Shown here piece by piece: positions 61,680 to 64,000 of a DNA stretch of 64,000 nt (positions within the stretch are counted from its first letter, which is position 1; each line of letters starts with the position of its first letter). The notes beneath the pieces are model-generated. The model made no database searches. It saw nothing but the letters and a program-made list of their open reading frames with translations, and was not told the DNA's origin. Source of the DNA: JBCCQH01 sp039024435 (GTDB lineage Bacteria; Bacteroidota; Bacteroidia; J057; JADKCL01); assembly GCA_039024435.1 (NCBI GenBank), contig JBCCQH010000016.1, forward strand, positions 1-64,000, read 5' to 3'. A program made the position numbers and the translations under genes.

Positions 61680-64000
61680 TCAGTTGCCGCCAATGATTTT
61701 GATCTCCGTACGGCGGTTGACTGCGTGCTCATCTTCGCTGCAGTCGGCTCCGTCGGAGCAATCATTGAGCAGATATTCTTCTCCAAATCCCCAGGAGACA
61801 AACCGTTCGTCCGGAATCGGTTTGCGGGCCTGGATGTATTTGACCACTTCTTCCGAACGCTTCCGGGAAAGTTCAAGGTTGTAGCGTGCTGTCCCCCGGG
61901 AATCGGTGTGGGACCGCACTTCCAACTTCGCTTCCGGATTCCGCTGCAGGAAGAAGTAAATTTCGTTGAGGTCTTGTTTCGAGATCAAGGTCAGCTTGGT
62001 CTCATTGTAGCCATAATTGATGACTTTGATGCTGTGGTCCAATCCATACTCGGCGATCCGCATCGGTACTTCCAGGGCCATTTCCTGGGCCTGCGCACTG
62101 TCGACGTGGCTGCTGGCAGCGTAGTAGCCTTCCTTGGCGGAAATGATGGAGTAATTGGAAATCGAATCCCAGGGTACGGCCACGTAGAAGGTCCCGTTGC
62201 GCAGGGACATGGTGGAATCCACGATCTCTTGCGTATTGTTGTTGACGATGGTCACCGCCGCCCGGGAAATGGGGTCTTTCGTGCCATTTTCCTTGACTAC
62301 GGTGCCGCTGACCAAAACGTATTCACCCTTGACCATGGGGACGTTTTTCTCCCTTACCTGTACCCCGCGGAAGTTTGTGAGGGACAAGTTTACAATCCGG
62401 GGAATGTAGCCGTTTTGCCGGAAAATCACCGTGTAGTCTTCGCCCGGAGCAAAGCGCAAGCGGTAATCCGCCGAGTCCGCCGAAGCGGCAAACTTCGCAC
62501 TCTTGCGGTCCCGGATCACTTCGATGTCGGAACTGCCGAGGCGCAACCCCGCGATGCCGTCGTACACGTGCCCATTCAATTCAAACATTTGTTCGACTTC
62601 CAGGAAAATATCCATGTTTACGTCGCGGCCCTGGGGAATCTTGTTCGTCCAGAAGGTATCGCGGTAGGTGTGAAAACCGGGTGCGTCGACCGTGACCAGA
62701 TAGCCTGTATTTTGCTTACACGGCTCGGAAAACTGGCCGGCACCATCGGTAATGATGATTTTTTCGTTGCCGCTGATGTCTTGCAGGCGGACAATCGAAC
62801 CCGGGATCGACTCGCGGCTCAGACCGTCAAATACTTGCCCCATGATGCCCGGTGTGCGCCGGAAGCGGTAGATGTCGTCGCCGGTGGAACCATTCCGATT
62901 CGAAGTGAAGTAGCCGGCCGATTTTGCGTTGTCCCAGACAATGCCAAAGTCATCTTTGGGTGAGTTAATGCCAGCCCCCATATTCGTGACTTCGCCCCAC
63001 TTACCGGCGGTCATTTCGGCGGTAAAGAGGTCGAGTCCCCCGTAACCAATTTGTCCGTCGGAAGCAAAGTAGAGGTAGCCTTGCTTGTTAAAGGTAGGAA
63101 AAAGCTCATCGCCTGGAGTGTTGATTTCCGGACCCATATTCACCGGCTTGGTCCACTTGCCATCTTGCTTTTTCACCATGTAGAGATCGGTTCCGCCGAA
63201 TCCGCCGGGACGATCCGAAGCAAAAATGACCAATTCTCCGGCTGGGTGAATCGCCGGGTGAAAGTTATGTCCCGCATCGCCGATGTTGAAAGGAAGTCCG
63301 TCGGTCGCGGTAAACTTTTTGCCCATTCGGCGCGCGCCGAGGATGCGTACGTCGGTGGTCTCCTCACTGGCCTCGTTATTGCCGAAGGTCTTGCGCGCGG
63401 AACCGGTCTTCTCGCCCGACCGGGTAAACAGAACCAGATTCGACCCCGGCATTTTGACGGCGCTGAGGTCGTCGTAGCGGGAATTGATGTGGCCTTTTAC
63501 CGGACGCACCGCCGCAACGGTTCCGTCCCGGTCCTTGAGGGCTTCAAAGAAGTCATAGTCGCCCCGGTGGCGGCCTTTGGCTTCGCGCAGAGTGCCGATG
63601 TCTTTTTTCTTAGCGCGGGTGGCAAATACGATCTGGCTTTTGGCGTTGATCGCGATGATGTCTGAGTAGCGGGTGTTTACTCCGGAGAGCGGGATGATTT
63701 CATAGCGGCTTTTATCGTCCTTGACCCGCATGGCCATTTCGCAGGACGCAATGTACTTGTCGCCGATTTCGTATTCGCCGGTGATCTCTTCGTAGAGGAC
63801 AAACTGGTCCTTGGCCTCCTGGTACTTGCCATTGCTCTGCAGGACTTTGGCGTAGTTGAGGCGGCAGGTAGAATTCTGGTTGCCATTGACCAGGGCGTTG
63901 CGGTACCAGATTTCGGCATTTTCCAGATCGCCCGTCATGCGGTAGCAATCGGCCAGTTTTTCCATTACGGCAGGAAACTGCCCATTTTCCAGCACTTTTT
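61680..64000 (-). CDS. PorE-like TPR/beta-propeller/OmpA protein (5' end outside the window)
   Basis: The visible 770 or so residues lack the N-terminus, which lies past the right edge. Order of domains: TPR-type helices (MTGDLENAEIWYRNALVNG; KYQEAKDQFVLYEEITGEY), a PD40/WD40-like propeller (HPAIHPAGELVIFASDRPGGFGGTDLYMV; LFPTFNKQGYLYFASDG), a carboxypeptidase regulatory-like domain (IMGQVFDGLSRESIPGSIVRLQD), further beta domains, and a C-terminal OmpA peptidoglycan-binding domain (EVRSHTDSRGTARYNLELSRKRSEEVVKYI; NRRTEIKIIGG). This is the architecture of PorE, a T9SS component that ties the secretion complex to peptidoglycan. Whether it is PorE itself or a paralogue cannot be told here. Confidence 0.8.
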   Translation of the reverse strand, partial: KVLENGQFPAVMEKLADCYRMTGDLENAEIWYRNALVNGNQNSTCRLNYAKVLQSNGKYQEAKDQFVLYEEITGEYEIGDKYIASCEMAMRVKDDKSRYEIIPLSGVNTRYSDIIAINAKSQIVFATRAKKKDIGTLREAKGRHRGDYDFFEALKDRDGTVAAVRPVKGHINSRYDDLSAVKMPGSNLVLFTRSGEKTGSARKTFGNNEASEETTDVRILGARRMGKKFTATDGLPFNIGDAGHNFHPAIHPAGELVIFASDRPGGFGGTDLYMVKKQDGKWTKPVNMGPEINTPGDELFPTFNKQGYLYFASDGQIGYGGLDLFTAEMTAGKWGEVTNMGAGINSPKDDFGIVWDNAKSAGYFTSNRNGSTGDDIYRFRRTPGIMGQVFDGLSRESIPGSIVRLQDISGNEKIIITDGAGQFSEPCKQNTGYLVTVDAPGFHTYRDTFWTNKIPQGRDVNMDIFLEVEQMFELNGHVYDGIAGLRLGSSDIEVIRDRKSAKFAASADSADYRLRFAPGEDYTVIFRQNGYIPRIVNLSLTNFRGVQVREKNVPMVKGEYVLVSGTVVKENGTKDPISRAAVTIVNNNTQEIVDSTMSLRNGTFYVAVPWDSISNYSIISAKEGYYAASSHVDSAQAQEMALEVPMRIAEYGLDHSIKVINYGYNETKLTLISKQDLNEIYFFLQRNPEAKLEVRSHTDSRGTARYNLELSRKRSEEVVKYIQARKPIPDERFVSWGFGEEYLLNDCSDGADCSEDEHAVNRRTEIKIIGGN

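Overview
The window looks like a GC-rich chromosome segment from a Bacteroidota bacterium, most likely a Saprospiria-type (Lewinella/Haliscomenobacter-like) organism. The evidence is a type IX secretion (T9SS) C-terminal sorting domain, a TonB-dependent receptor with a carboxypeptidase-like N-terminal domain, a PorE-like OmpA protein, few Shine-Dalgarno sequences, and TAnnTTTG-type -7 promoter elements close to start codons. The genus is inferred from gene content only.

Layout. 1-2.6 kb: a short inverted repeat at the left edge, a fatty-acid desaturase gene (-) and structured non-coding DNA. 2.6-5.2 kb: a two-gene conflict-type module, an EACC1-like protein followed by a caspase/transmembrane/FGE-sulfatase fusion whose C-terminus resembles a diversity-generating retroelement (DGR) variable region. 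5.4-14.6 kb: tRNA-Arg(CCU) and ordinary envelope and signalling genes (YD-repeat secreted protein, NmrA-like reductase, TPR histidine kinase, TonB receptor, coiled-coil pair, small secreted protein).

15.2-25.7 kb: a five-gene, same-strand block closed by a strong terminator. It encodes an FHA/winged-helix protein, a 1372-residue Ser/Thr kinase-degenerate cyclase-AAA ATPase fusion of the type found in TOMM (thiazole/oxazole-modified microcin) clusters, an unrecognised AT-rich 561-residue protein, a YcaO cyclodehydratase with an E1-like zinc domain, and a KamA-like radical SAM protein. No precursor peptide is visible. This is the best candidate for an undescribed system.

26-28.3 kb: a T9SS cargo protein and a helical protein of unknown function. 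28.5-43.6 kb: a TetR regulator with a perfect operator-like palindrome, then about ten tightly packed catabolic genes (biotin-dependent acyl-CoA carboxylase beta and alpha, FAD oxidoreductase, enoyl-CoA hydratase, BKACE, two SDRs, acyl-CoA ligase, aldehyde dehydrogenase, two acyl-CoA dehydrogenases, one fused to SCP2). The set resembles an acyclic-terpene or branched-acyl degradation pathway. 43.6-45.4 kb: a GT2 glycosyltransferase and a flippase-like membrane protein.

45.4-50.7 kb: an IS66-scarred island. A truncated IS66 end, an AT-rich P-loop ATPase plus small membrane protein pair, then two decayed IS66 copies arranged head to tail. 50.7-64 kb: a small hypothetical, an outer-membrane protein, a DinB-like protein, a secreted SRPBCC protein, a giant alpha-2-macroglobulin-like lipoprotein with a CxEQ thioester motif, a large envelope protein of unknown function and the 3' part of a PorE-like TPR/propeller/OmpA gene that runs off the right edge.
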